This document shows, one piece after another, positions 17,422 through 25,639 of a stretch of DNA of 45,561 bases. Numbering within the stretch: position 1 is the stretch's first letter; each line of letters opens with the position of its first letter. The translations under genes were made by a program, and so were the position numbers. Source of the DNA: an uncultured Bacteroidota bacterium (lineage in GTDB: Bacteria > Bacteroidota > Bacteroidia > Chitinophagales > Chitinophagaceae); contig CAMLGR010000018.1 of NCBI GenBank assembly GCA_946479615.1, forward strand, positions 1 to 45,561, in the 5' to 3' direction. Below the pieces are notes generated by a model that did no database searches, was not told where the DNA came from, and was given only the letters and a program-made list of their open reading frames with translations.

Positions 17422-17980
17422 AGATGTCTTGCGGAGTGATACAAAGATCTAAAGGTACGTCAAAATCACCGTGGTCATCAATTAGTTCCAGCGGCTCGAA
17501 ATAGCTGAAACCCACTTTGATACAGTCTTCCCGGCATTCAGCCAGGTACTTATCATAGAACCCCTTTCCATACCCGATGCGGTATCCCTGTTTGTCAAAT
17601 GCCAGCAAGGGAACAAGCACCAGGTCGATTTCGGCGGGCTCTATCACATGATCGCCGGCCGGCTCATAAATATTCAATTCTTTTTTGGTAAAACTGGTAT
17701 CAATATCCGTCATGACAGCCTGCATGAAGCCATTGGCAAAATTGGAAACGGGGTAACATACTTTTATTTCCGGGTTGCGGAACCGCAAATATTCGGTAAA
17801 CAAATGGGTGTTGGGTTCATTGTTTTCTTCGATGGGCCAGTACGACAGTACCGATTCCAGGAAAGGAATACCGGCCGATTGAAAATTGATCAGCAACAGG
17901 TCGTCATACTTTGTTCTTTCCGCTGCCGGAAGCGCCATTCTTTTTTCCCTGTATAATTTCCTTGCCTTGTCTTTTTGCAT
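17411..17980 (-). CDS. 5-formyltetrahydrofolate cyclo-ligase
   Basis: Converts 5-formyltetrahydrofolate to 5,10-methenyltetrahydrofolate with ATP, returning folate to the one-carbon pool. It is 189 residues, normal length. The signature is LVPLLAFDKQGYRIGYGKGF followed by YDKYL, with the ATP-binding GYGKGFYDKYL loop, and a basic N-terminus (MQKDKARKLYREKR). I choose ATG 17980 over the in-frame ATG at 17986 because a GAGG sequence lies eight bases before it but only two before the other. It overlaps lpxK by 11 bases and heads the operon. A palindromic element (18019-18073) lies upstream. Confidence 0.93.
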   Translation of the reverse strand: MQKDKARKLYREKRMALPAAERTKYDDLLLINFQSAGIPFLESVLSYWPIEENNEPNTHLFTEYLRFRNPEIKVCYPVSNFANGFMQAVMTDIDTSFTKKELNIYEPAGDHVIEPAEIDLVLVPLLAFDKQGYRIGYGKGFYDKYLAECREDCIKVGFSYFEPLELIDDHGDFDVPLDLCITPQDIYVF

Positions 17981-18018
17981 ATACATATCCTCTTAAATGC
18001 TATCAGAATTGATGCTGA

Positions 18019-18073
18019 TTTTGCCGCGGATGCACGGATTGCCTCGGCGATATCGGTGCATCCGTGGCGAAAA
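18019..18073. repeat. Intergenic palindrome with GCATCCGTGGC words
   Basis: Arms TTTTGCCGCGGATGCAC (18019-18035) and GTGCATCCGTGGCGAAAA (18056-18073) pair with small drift across a 20-base loop that itself holds GGATTGCCTCGGCGATATC. It is located between the rsmD stop (18110) and the fau1 start. Confidence 0.8.
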
Positions 18074-18109
18074 TTATTTCATACAAACAATACCATTTAA
18101 TCTAAACTA

Positions 18110-18649
18110 TTAACTATTCACAAAAACTGAAAATATCGTTGTTCCGTAATTCTTTTCTGTTTTATAAAACGGAAAGTTCTTGTAATCATTTCTCGGGGTA
18201 TGTTCCAGTACAAACCAACCTTTTTCTATCAATAACTTTTTTTCAAAAACAAGGCGGGGCAGATCATCGATATTGGTGAGGGCGTAAGGAGGTCCTGCAA
18301 AGATGAAGCCGAACTGGCTGCTGCACTGCTCAATGAATTTAAAAACATCCATTTTAACCATCTTCAGGTTTTCGATGTGCAATTGTGCCGCCGTTTTTTT
18401 AATAAACTCGTACATGGAACTGTCTTTTTCCACGATAGTCAATTCTTTGGCGCCGCGGGAAGCCAGTTCATAACTGATATTGCCGGTACCACCAAACAGG
18501 TCGAGTGTTACCAGTTCTTCCATGTCAAAATTATGCTGCAAAACATTGAACAAACCTTCTTTGGCGATATCCGTAGTGGGTCTTGTATACGGCATTTTCG
18601 AAGGAGGATTGAATCTTCTTCCTCCATGTTCTCCTCCTATGATTCGCAT
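18110..18649 (-). CDS. rsmD: 16S rRNA (guanine966-N2)-methyltransferase RsmD
   Basis: Methylates G966 of 16S rRNA using S-adenosylmethionine. It is 179 residues, typical. It begins MRIIGGEHGGRRFNPP, the usual RsmD N-terminus, followed by TRPTTDIAKEGLFNVL, the SAM-binding motif TLDLFGGTGNISYELASRGA (48-67) and the catalytic motif region FIFAGPPYAL (116-125). The canonical motif is DPPY, but here the Asp position is Gly (codon GGA), which may be a lineage feature. The start overlaps the end of the DUF3822 gene by 13 bases, an arrangement I associate with Bacteroidota, suggesting translational coupling. Confidence 0.93.
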   Translation of the reverse strand: MRIIGGEHGGRRFNPPSKMPYTRPTTDIAKEGLFNVLQHNFDMEELVTLDLFGGTGNISYELASRGAKELTIVEKDSSMYEFIKKTAAQLHIENLKMVKMDVFKFIEQCSSQFGFIFAGPPYALTNIDDLPRLVFEKKLLIEKGWFVLEHTPRNDYKNFPFYKTEKNYGTTIFSVFVNS

Positions 18650-19461
18650 AAGGCCAGGTCATTGAAAGAGGTAAAGAAATGAGATGGATATTCCTGGTCT
18701 TCGCTGGCAGGTATCTGCCAGGGGCCTTCACGGAATTTGATATGGAGAAAATATTGAACCAGTTCACGATAGAGGTTCGATTCTTTTTCAATTAATCCTG
18801 ATACCGATAACCGAATGCTGTCCTGGGTAAATGAAAACTCCTTGCACAATTTGAGCAAATAATAAATCACATCAGCAGGAGTGGTATAAGAAAAGGTCTG
18901 TGCAAGAAATAGTTTATTCGCTTTGCTGACGATCACGGTAAAATCATTGACACGGAAATCGATCAATGCACTTCCTTCGAAATCGGTGGTATTGATCTGT
19001 CTGATCGTAAGGCTGTAATGATGCTGGAAACTGGCGCTTGAAAAATGACGCGAGATCCAGTCCTGTACCGGGCCCGGAACAGCGTATACATTATACAATT
19101 GCCAGCTTGGCACTGCTTCGTCGATGATATGATGGTTGCCGTTTACTCCATACATCGTTTCGAGTGCACCCCGCGAACCAATTTGCTTGTAAGTACTATA
19201 TGGGATCAATAAACTCGCCGGGTGATCAAAAGCGATCAGGGTGCGGTAAAAAGAATGGCAAAGCTCGGGGTGCTTCGCATAGATCTCCTGCAATTCATGT
19301 TCACTGTCTTGTTCAATGGTATACCATGTCAATTGCAGTAATTCATGTGTACTGTGATTGGTGATCGCAAAACTGAAATGCTGCTCCCCTGCCCTTATCA
19401 ATAATACTTTCTGGGGAACATACTGGTCAGCACTTATGGAGATATTAAAAATTTGTTTCAC
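18637..19461 (-). CDS. DUF3822 family protein
   Basis: A 274-residue protein of the DUF3822 family, which is essentially confined to Bacteroidota and commonly encoded next to rsmD. The sequence alternates two similar halves with actin/ASKHA-like strand patterns (KVLLIRAGEQHFSFAITNHS and SALIDFRVNDFTVIVSKANK), which suggests a nucleotide-binding ASKHA-type fold, but this is inferred. No signal peptide or membrane segment is present. It overlaps rsmD by 13 bases, so the two proteins are made together; a role linked to ribosome maturation or cofactor supply is only a guess. A TAnnTTTG box lies 27 bases upstream. Confidence 0.88.
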   Translation of the reverse strand: MKQIFNISISADQYVPQKVLLIRAGEQHFSFAITNHSTHELLQLTWYTIEQDSEHELQEIYAKHPELCHSFYRTLIAFDHPASLLIPYSTYKQIGSRGALETMYGVNGNHHIIDEAVPSWQLYNVYAVPGPVQDWISRHFSSASFQHHYSLTIRQINTTDFEGSALIDFRVNDFTVIVSKANKLFLAQTFSYTTPADVIYYLLKLCKEFSFTQDSIRLSVSGLIEKESNLYRELVQYFLHIKFREGPWQIPASEDQEYPSHFFTSFNDLALCES

Positions 19462-19487
19462 TCTTTGAGATTGATTACAATAATAAG

Positions 19488-19495
19488 CAAATGTA
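19488..19495 (-). promoter_or_regulatory. -7 promoter box of DUF3822-rsmD operon
   Basis: The minus strand reads TACATTTG, an exact TAnnTTTG match that would place the transcription start about 20 bases before the ATG. Confidence 0.55.
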
Positions 19496-19504
19496 TGAAC
19501 TCCC

Positions 19505-19632
19505 TGGCAGTCTTGCAGTCATATAGCCGTACAGCCGGCAGTCAATTAACTAGAATACCTTACAATATAAGAATAGTAAAGGATCATCTTAATGCAAGTG
19601 ACTGCAGGCTGCATGACCGCAAAACTATACTA
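19505..19632. repeat. Imperfect intergenic palindrome with GCAGTC words
   Basis: The left side is TTGCAGTCATATAGCC followed by GCCGGCAGTCAATTAA. The right side, read on the minus strand, is TTGCGGTCATGCAGCC followed by TGCAGTCACTTGCATTAA. The word order matches but indels break the pairing. It sits between the folB stop and the DUF3822 promoter. Confidence 0.6.
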
Positions 19633-19637
19633 CCGGC

Positions 19638-20006
19638 TTAATAACTCGCTTTATACATCACCGTCGTACTTCCTGTAAATTTATCAATCGGTGGATTCAG
19701 TTTTTCGACCGATACCTGTATCTCTTTTATTTGTGGAAATCTTTCATGTGCTGAAACAGCAATAGTCTGTACGAGTGTTTCCAATAAATCTACCGGCTTT
19801 TGCATGGTCGTATTGATCACAGCAAAAAGATCTGCATAATCAATCGTTTCATCCAGGGAAGTAATGGTATGGGCGGGAGGAGGAAGATAAGTTACCTGCA
19901 TATTTACGACAAAATCATTTCCTTTCTGTCTTTCTTCCGGGTGCAAACCATGATAGGCGCGGAAACGAACGTTGTTGAGACAGATAGTGAGATGATTCAT
20001 CAGCAT
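19638..20006 (-). CDS. folB: Dihydroneopterin aldolase
   Basis: Cleaves 7,8-dihydroneopterin to 6-hydroxymethyl-7,8-dihydropterin and glycolaldehyde in folate synthesis. It is 122 residues, normal length. It carries NNVRFRAYHGLHPEERQKG with the conserved YHG..PEE, the strand DFVVNMQV, SLDETIDYADLFAVI with the substrate-binding (D/E)T(I/L)DYA motif, and VSVEKLNPP with the catalytic Lys. A second in-frame ATG at 20000 is also possible. Flanked by two repeat elements, it appears to be transcribed alone. Confidence 0.94.
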   Translation of the reverse strand: MLMNHLTICLNNVRFRAYHGLHPEERQKGNDFVVNMQVTYLPPPAHTITSLDETIDYADLFAVINTTMQKPVDLLETLVQTIAVSAHERFPQIKEIQVSVEKLNPPIDKFTGSTTVMYKASY

Positions 20007-20007
20007 T

Positions 20008-20103
20008 TTAAATTATGAGTTATGAATTATGAATTGGTTATAAAGAATTAACAATGCCTGTGTACGCACGGTTCATCATTCATAGCTCATCATTCATAAT
20101 TAT
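20008..20103. repeat. Degenerate intergenic palindrome with TTATGAATTATGAA words
   Basis: Left AATTATGAGTTATGAATTAT (20011-20030) and right TCATCATTCATAGCTCATCA (20072-20091) are word-level complements with drift, separated by a loop of about 35 bases. It fills the gap between the trxB stop (20103) and the folB start and reaches the trxB stop codon. Confidence 0.75.
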
Positions 20104-21050
20104 CAGTGAAGTCCTTTCGCACTCAAATATCTTTCCGCATCCAGTGCCGCCATACATCCGCTGCCGGCAGCCGTTACTGCCTGGCGATAGATCTTGTCCT
20201 GCACATCACCCGAAGCGAATACTCCTTCTATATTTGTTTTGGAGGTGCCGGGAATTGTTTTCAGATAACCGGCTTCATCCATATCCAGCCATCCTTTGAA
20301 AATAGCTGAATTAGGTTCGTGGCCGATAGCTACAAAAAAACCATTGACGGGTATTTCTTTTGTTTCGTTTGTTTTATTATTCTTTATACGAACACCGGTT
20401 ACGGATTTATCGCCAAGTATTTCATCGGTCTCGGTGTTCCAGTAAACTTTTATATTTGGTGCATTCAGTACCCTGTCCTGCATGATCTTACTCGCCCTCA
20501 TTTCTCCTTTGCGGATAAACATGTGCACATTGGTACACAATTTTGATAAATAGAGCGCTTCTTCAGCTGCCGTATCACCAGCACCTACAATAGCCACTTC
20601 TTTATTCCGGAAGAAAAATCCATCACAGACAGCACAGGCGCTGACACCAAAGCCATTCAGGCGCTGTTCGCTTTCCAGGCCCAGCCATTTGGCCGAAGCG
20701 CCTGTAGCAATGATCACCGCATCGGCTTCGATCCATTTTTCTTCATCGATCTCTACGCGGTAAGGTTGTTTGGAGAAATCTACTTTGGTAGCCAGTCCGA
20801 AACGGATATCCGCTCCCATACGGGCGGCTTGTTTTTCGAAATCGACCATCATTTCCGGCCCCTGGATACCTTCGGGATAACCGGGATAGTTCTCTACTTC
20901 GGTAGTGATGGTCAATTGACCACCGGGCTGGATGCCCTGGTATAATACGGGTTTAAGATTAGCCCTTGATGCATAGATCGCAGCTGTATATCCCGCCGGG
21001 CCGCTGCCAATGATTAAAACATGTACTTTTTCGATAGTTCCTTCTGCCAT
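20103..21050 (-). CDS. trxB: Thioredoxin-disulfide reductase
   Basis: An NADPH-dependent flavoenzyme that reduces thioredoxin. It is 315 residues, typical of low-molecular-weight TrxB. It has the FAD-binding GSGPAG (15-20), GGQLTITTEVENYPG, the redox-active CAVC (139-142) followed by DG, the NADPH-binding VGAGDTAAEEALYLS (from 155), and the C-terminal FASGDVQDKIYRQAVTAAGS FAD motif. No thioredoxin gene is adjacent. It is flanked by repeat elements on both sides and is probably monocistronic. Confidence 0.96.
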   Translation of the reverse strand: MAEGTIEKVHVLIIGSGPAGYTAAIYASRANLKPVLYQGIQPGGQLTITTEVENYPGYPEGIQGPEMMVDFEKQAARMGADIRFGLATKVDFSKQPYRVEIDEEKWIEADAVIIATGASAKWLGLESEQRLNGFGVSACAVCDGFFFRNKEVAIVGAGDTAAEEALYLSKLCTNVHMFIRKGEMRASKIMQDRVLNAPNIKVYWNTETDEILGDKSVTGVRIKNNKTNETKEIPVNGFFVAIGHEPNSAIFKGWLDMDEAGYLKTIPGTSKTNIEGVFASGDVQDKIYRQAVTAAGSGCMAALDAERYLSAKGLH

Positions 21051-21130
21051 AATTTATCCGGTATTACCTATTAAAACATCTGCTGCAAAAGAAAGTTTAT
21101 TTGGGCAAAATGCCAAATGCAGTGCGATGG

Positions 21131-21213
21131 AGAAGGATTTGAAGATTGCAGGATTTGTGGATTTGAAAATTAATCTCCAAATCCACAAATCTCCAAATTT
21201 CCTAATCTCTTCT
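21131..21213. repeat. Intergenic palindrome with GGATTTGTGGATTTG words
   Basis: Arms 21131-21171 and 21172-21213 are imperfect inverted repeats with almost no loop, sharing an exact GATTTGTGGATTTG core. The outer part is AGAAG/CTTCT. The right arm touches the stop codon of the RND pump gene (21213-21215). Confidence 0.85.
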
Positions 21214-24200
21214 TACCCGAGCCTTTCATCGATGATCCTCTGATCGATCTCTTCCTGTTTCTGATGTTCTTCCTGGAGACGTTTTAATTTCTTGCCATAA
21301 GAAAGTTTGGTGATCAATGCGAATAAGACAGGCACCACAAAAATGGCCAGTGTGGTAGCAGCGATCATACCGCCGAATACCGTCCAGCCGATGGTTTTCC
21401 GGCTTTCTGCTGCTGCACCGGTCGCAAATGCCAATGGTAACACACCCAGGATAAATGCCAGCGAGGTCATTACAATGGGTCGTAAACGCAGGTTTACGGC
21501 TTGTAACGTGGCATGGATAATATCCGTGCCTTTATCCACCCTTTCCTTGGCAAATTCCACGATCAGGATCGCGTTCTTGGCGGCCAGCCCGATCAGGGTG
21601 ATCAGACCGATCTGTGCATAGATATTATTACTCAAACTTGGAATGAAGGTCAATGTCAGGATCGATCCAAAAGCCCCGATCGGTACGGCAAATAACACCG
21701 AGAAGGGAACCGACCAGCTTTCATACAATGCGGCCAGGAACAGGAATACGAATACGATCGAGATCGCAAAAATGGTCGACTGCTGGTTGCCGGCCGAGAT
21801 CTCCTCGCGGCTCATACCGGAGAATTCATATCCATAACCCGCCGGCAGCGTTTTCGCTACCTCTCTCAATGCTTCAATAGCCTGCCCGCTGCTGAATCCG
21901 GGTTTGGGTGATCCGTTTATTTCAATCGAACGATAAATATTATAGTGAGAAATAACCGAAGGCGCTTCGATCACTCTTGTCGTGATCAATGATGCCAGCG
22001 GCACCATTCCTCCCTGCCCGTTGCGTACATAGTATTTCCCGATATTCGCCAGCGATCCGCGGTACGTACTATCAGCCTGCGACATGACACGGAAGTTTCT
22101 TCCATATAAATTGAAATCATTCACATAACTGCTACCAAGTAACGTAGACAATGTGCTGTATACATCAGATACCGATACGCCCAGTTTCTTTGCCTGTTCC
22201 TTATCTACATCTACCTGGTAACTCGGGGTACGTGCACTGAAGAATGTATACGCAGCACCGATCTCCGGGCGCTGATTCAATTTACCCAGGAAATCCCGCG
22301 CTATTTTTTCAAACACCTGTATGCTATCGGTACTGGTTGTTTGCTGCAATTCAAATGTAAAACCGGAAGTGGCGCCCAAACCCGGAATAGCCGGCGGGGC
22401 AATAACCAGTACACGCGCTTCCTTGATATCTGCCGTGGCGTTCCGGATCTTACCCATGATATCCTGTGCCTGCTGCCCTTTTCCTTTGCGGTCATCCCAT
22501 GGGTTCAGCAATACGAATACGGTTCCTGAATTTGATTTATTCGAAAAGTTGATCACGTTCAGACCGGCCAGTCCGCCCACTGTTTTTACTTCCGGTATTT
22601 CCCGTATGCGCCTGGCAATATCCCTGAGCATCGCCACACTTCGTGTAGTGGAAGTCGCTTCGGGCATTTCATAGGTAACCAGCAAACGCCCTTCATCTTC
22701 GGTAGGAATGAACCCGGTTGGTTTATTTTTTAATAAAAAGAACAGCCCCACAAATAATACCACCAGCATTACCAGCACATAAGGTGTTCTTTTTATCCAG
22801 GAACTTACGCCTTTTACATAACGGTTGGTCAGACGACCAAACCAGCGGTTGAATCCGGCAAAGAATTTTTCAAACAAATTCTTTTTCGCATTCTCATCTT
22901 TCGAAGGTTTGAGCATTAAGGTGCAAAGCGCCGGTGTAAGCGATAACGCTACAAAAGCGGAGATGACGACCGATACGGCAATAGTAATGGCAAACTGCTG
23001 GTAAAGCCGTCCTACGATACCCGGTATGAATCCAACCGGTATGAACACCGCGGCCAGGATTAATGCAATGGCAATGACCGGCCCGGAAATATCTTTCATC
23101 GCTTTTCGCGTAGCGTCTACCGGCGACATTTTTTCATGATCGATATTATGCTGTACCGCTTCCACCACAACGATCGCATCATCCACCACAATACCGATGG
23201 CCAGTACAAAGGCAAATAAAGTAAGCGTGTTGATCGTGAACCCGAGCGAAGTGAACATGATAAACGTAGCGATCAACGATACCGGGATCGCCAATACAGG
23301 GATCAGCGTAGCGCGCCAGTTCTGGAGGAACAGGAACACTACAAGCACCACCAGTAATAACGCTTCCAGTAAAGTATGCACTACCTCATTAATGGATGCT
23401 TTTACAACAGATACCGTTTCCAGTGGTATCAGGTAATCAACCCCGGGAGGAAAATTCTTTTTTAATTCGGTCAATGCTTTGGTCACACCTTCATAGGTGC
23501 TGATCGCATTGGCGCCTGGCGCCTGGTAGATCAGCAGGAAGGCGGCGGGGTTACCGTTTACAAATGAGTTGATACTATAATCGAAACGGCCAAGTTCTAC
23601 ACGCGCTACATCTTTCAGGTAAACAATACTTCCATCCGCCGGTCTCGTTCTTACTACAATATTTTCAAATTGTTCCCTGGTATTGATACGGCTATTGGTA
23701 AGGACACTGTATTCGAATGCCTGTGCACCGGGCTGAGGATTACCTCCTACTGTACCACCGGCTATCTGTAAATTCTGTTCCTGTAATGCCGCATTGACCT
23801 CAGCAGGTGTCATTCCCAGCGCTGCCAGCTTTTCCGGGTTAAACCAGATACGCATTCCAAAATCATCCGCACGTGATAATACATCACCCACCCCTTTTAC
23901 ACGAAGGATCGCATCTTTTACATACAGGTTGACATAGTTTCCGAGGAAGGTGGAATTACGGCTATTGTCGGGAGAATAGAATGCCAGCGCCACCATGATC
24001 GCAGGGTTACGTTTTCTGACGGTCAATCCCAAACGCTTTACCGCATCCGGTAAAGTGGGTTCTGCTACACTCACCCGGTTCTGTACATCCAGGGTGGCAA
24101 TATTGATATCTGTTCCTACTTCAAAGTTGACCGTGATACCACTCTGACCACTGCTGGTACTGTTACTGGTCATGTAGGTCATACCCGGTGAACCGTTTAC

Positions 24201-24407
24201 CTGCGTTTCGATGGCCGTCGTAGTCGTTTGTTCTACTGTTTGCGCATCGGCGCCGGTAAAGTTACCGGCTATAGAAACGGTGGGGGGTGAAATATCGGGG
24301 TATTGTGCAATAGGAAGATTGATCAGTGATATGATACCCACCAATACCAGTACTATTGAGATCACAATTGCCGTTACCGGCCTTTTTATGAAAGTTTCTG
24401 CTATCAT
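21213..24407 (-). CDS. RND efflux pump, HAE1 family inner-membrane subunit
   Basis: A proton-driven multidrug exporter of the AcrB/MexB type, 1064 residues, normal length. It starts MIAETFIKRPVTAIVISIVL (first transmembrane helix) and has the porter-domain motif VEQTTTTAIETQVNGSPGMT. The proton-relay helix FALVLAIGIVVDDAIVVVEA carries the paired Asp residues. The second half repeats the layout with IGLAAKNAILIVEFAKER and FILGVLPLAFATGAAAESR. It is the last gene of outer-membrane channel, adaptor, pump, all on the minus strand. The 86-base gap to the adaptor contains a palindrome. Substrates cannot be predicted; no local regulator gene is adjacent. Confidence 0.96.
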   Translation of the reverse strand: MIAETFIKRPVTAIVISIVLVLVGIISLINLPIAQYPDISPPTVSIAGNFTGADAQTVEQTTTTAIETQVNGSPGMTYMTSNSTSSGQSGITVNFEVGTDINIATLDVQNRVSVAEPTLPDAVKRLGLTVRKRNPAIMVALAFYSPDNSRNSTFLGNYVNLYVKDAILRVKGVGDVLSRADDFGMRIWFNPEKLAALGMTPAEVNAALQEQNLQIAGGTVGGNPQPGAQAFEYSVLTNSRINTREQFENIVVRTRPADGSIVYLKDVARVELGRFDYSINSFVNGNPAAFLLIYQAPGANAISTYEGVTKALTELKKNFPPGVDYLIPLETVSVVKASINEVVHTLLEALLLVVLVVFLFLQNWRATLIPVLAIPVSLIATFIMFTSLGFTINTLTLFAFVLAIGIVVDDAIVVVEAVQHNIDHEKMSPVDATRKAMKDISGPVIAIALILAAVFIPVGFIPGIVGRLYQQFAITIAVSVVISAFVALSLTPALCTLMLKPSKDENAKKNLFEKFFAGFNRWFGRLTNRYVKGVSSWIKRTPYVLVMLVVLFVGLFFLLKNKPTGFIPTEDEGRLLVTYEMPEATSTTRSVAMLRDIARRIREIPEVKTVGGLAGLNVINFSNKSNSGTVFVLLNPWDDRKGKGQQAQDIMGKIRNATADIKEARVLVIAPPAIPGLGATSGFTFELQQTTSTDSIQVFEKIARDFLGKLNQRPEIGAAYTFFSARTPSYQVDVDKEQAKKLGVSVSDVYSTLSTLLGSSYVNDFNLYGRNFRVMSQADSTYRGSLANIGKYYVRNGQGGMVPLASLITTRVIEAPSVISHYNIYRSIEINGSPKPGFSSGQAIEALREVAKTLPAGYGYEFSGMSREEISAGNQQSTIFAISIVFVFLFLAALYESWSVPFSVLFAVPIGAFGSILTLTFIPSLSNNIYAQIGLITLIGLAAKNAILIVEFAKERVDKGTDIIHATLQAVNLRLRPIVMTSLAFILGVLPLAFATGAAAESRKTIGWTVFGGMIAATTLAIFVVPVLFALITKLSYGKKLKRLQEEHQKQEEIDQRIIDERLG

Positions 24408-24424
24408 CTTTATAGTGATGTGAG

Positions 24425-24479
24425 GATGTGATGATCCGGAAATCTGAAAATGAGAAGCTCATTTCCTGCTCATCACATC
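24425..24479. repeat. Intergenic palindrome with GATGTGATGA words inside RND operon
   Basis: Arm GATGTGATGATCCGGAAAT (24425-24443) pairs with ATTTCCTGCTCATCACATC (24461-24479) with three mismatches. It lies between the adaptor stop and the pump start, so it is expected to form a hairpin inside the operon mRNA. Confidence 0.75.
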
Positions 24480-24493
24480 TCCAAATTTTCAAA

Positions 24494-25606
24494 TCATTTT
24501 TTTGGTTGTTCTGTTGTGATCACGGCTCCCTGGCGAAGATTCTGTACGCCCTGCACCACTACTTTCTCTCCTTCTTTCAAACCATCTCGGACAATTACAT
24601 CGGCACCCACTTGTTTTCCCAATACCAGTTTACGTTGTGCTACTTTACTGCTATCTCCGACTACATAGGCAAAATATTCACCCAATTGTTCGATAACTGC
24701 TTTGTATGGTATAGTGATCGATTTTTCCTTAGCGTTGCTGAGTACTCTTACTGTAGTACTCATCCCTGCCTTCAATACATTTTTATCATTGGGAAAAACC
24801 AATCTTGTTTTGATCGTACCTGTTTGCGGGTCCACAGCGCGATCGATCAGCCCGATATGACCATAGGCAGGAAAAACATCGGTGCCAAAGGCTAACGAAA
24901 AAATAGAATCATTTTTCTTTTGTTCACCCTGCAATTGATTGAAACGGTAAATTTCTTTCTGATCAACCGCAAAATCGACAGCGATCGGGTTATCGGTAGA
25001 AATGGTATTCAGGACTGTTTGCCCGGCTACTACCGAAGTACCACTTCTTACCTGTGAAATACCGATCGTTCCACTGAACGGAGCTACGATCGTGGAGAAG
25101 TTAACATTCGCTTTTACCGCATTGACATTGGCTTTTGCTGCATCTACCTGTTTCTTTGCGGCATCGAGCGTTGCATCCGCATAATCTACCTGCTGCTTGG
25201 CAATAGCATCTTTTTTATCCAGTTCATGATACCTGTCTGCATCTTTCTGTGCTTTTACCAGGTTGGTTTCCTGCACGGCCAGGTTAGCCAGTGATTGCTG
25301 GTAATTGGCATTGTATAATTGCTGATCGATGGAATAAAGGCGTTGTCCTTTGCTGACCTTGTCACCATCTTTAAAATAAATACCGGTCACATAACCGGTC
25401 ACCTGTGCACGTAATTCTGTTTGGTTCAGTGCGACAACCGTACCCGGGTATTCATCATAATAAGACGCATCGGTTGATCTGGCTTCTTCTACCGTAACAG
25501 GTATAGCTGGCGGTGGACCTTGTTGTTGCTGTTGTTTTCCACCACAGGCAGCCAGGAAAAAAACTAAACCTGCGATTCCATTGATCCTTGATAATTTAAT
25601 TTGCAT
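24494..25606 (-). CDS. RND efflux periplasmic adaptor (membrane fusion protein), lipoprotein
   Basis: Links the RND pump to the outer-membrane channel. It is 370 residues. The signal peptide ends in LVFFLAACGGK, so Cys21 is lipidated, followed by a Gln-rich run (QQQQQ) and GPPPAIPVTVEEARS. It has the biotinyl-lipoyl/hairpin architecture: YPGTVVALNQTELRAQVTGY, then GDKVSKGQRLYSIDQQLYNA, a coiled-coil hairpin (about residues 95-165 with AKKQVDAAKANVNAVKANV), then TIVAPFSGTIGISQVRSGTS and the beta-barrel AVDPQTGTIKTRLVFPN. It lies 33 bases downstream of the TolC-like gene and 86 upstream of the pump gene. Confidence 0.95.
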   Translation of the reverse strand: MQIKLSRINGIAGLVFFLAACGGKQQQQQGPPPAIPVTVEEARSTDASYYDEYPGTVVALNQTELRAQVTGYVTGIYFKDGDKVSKGQRLYSIDQQLYNANYQQSLANLAVQETNLVKAQKDADRYHELDKKDAIAKQQVDYADATLDAAKKQVDAAKANVNAVKANVNFSTIVAPFSGTIGISQVRSGTSVVAGQTVLNTISTDNPIAVDFAVDQKEIYRFNQLQGEQKKNDSIFSLAFGTDVFPAYGHIGLIDRAVDPQTGTIKTRLVFPNDKNVLKAGMSTTVRVLSNAKEKSITIPYKAVIEQLGEYFAYVVGDSSKVAQRKLVLGKQVGADVIVRDGLKEGEKVVVQGVQNLRQGAVITTEQPKK

Positions 25607-25639
25607 ACTATAAACGTTGTGATCTTATAAACTAAAGAA

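Noticed and set aside
21085..21100. Promoter box TTCTTTTG upstream of trxB
   Set aside because: The first two bases do not match TAnnTTTG; kept out as unsupported.
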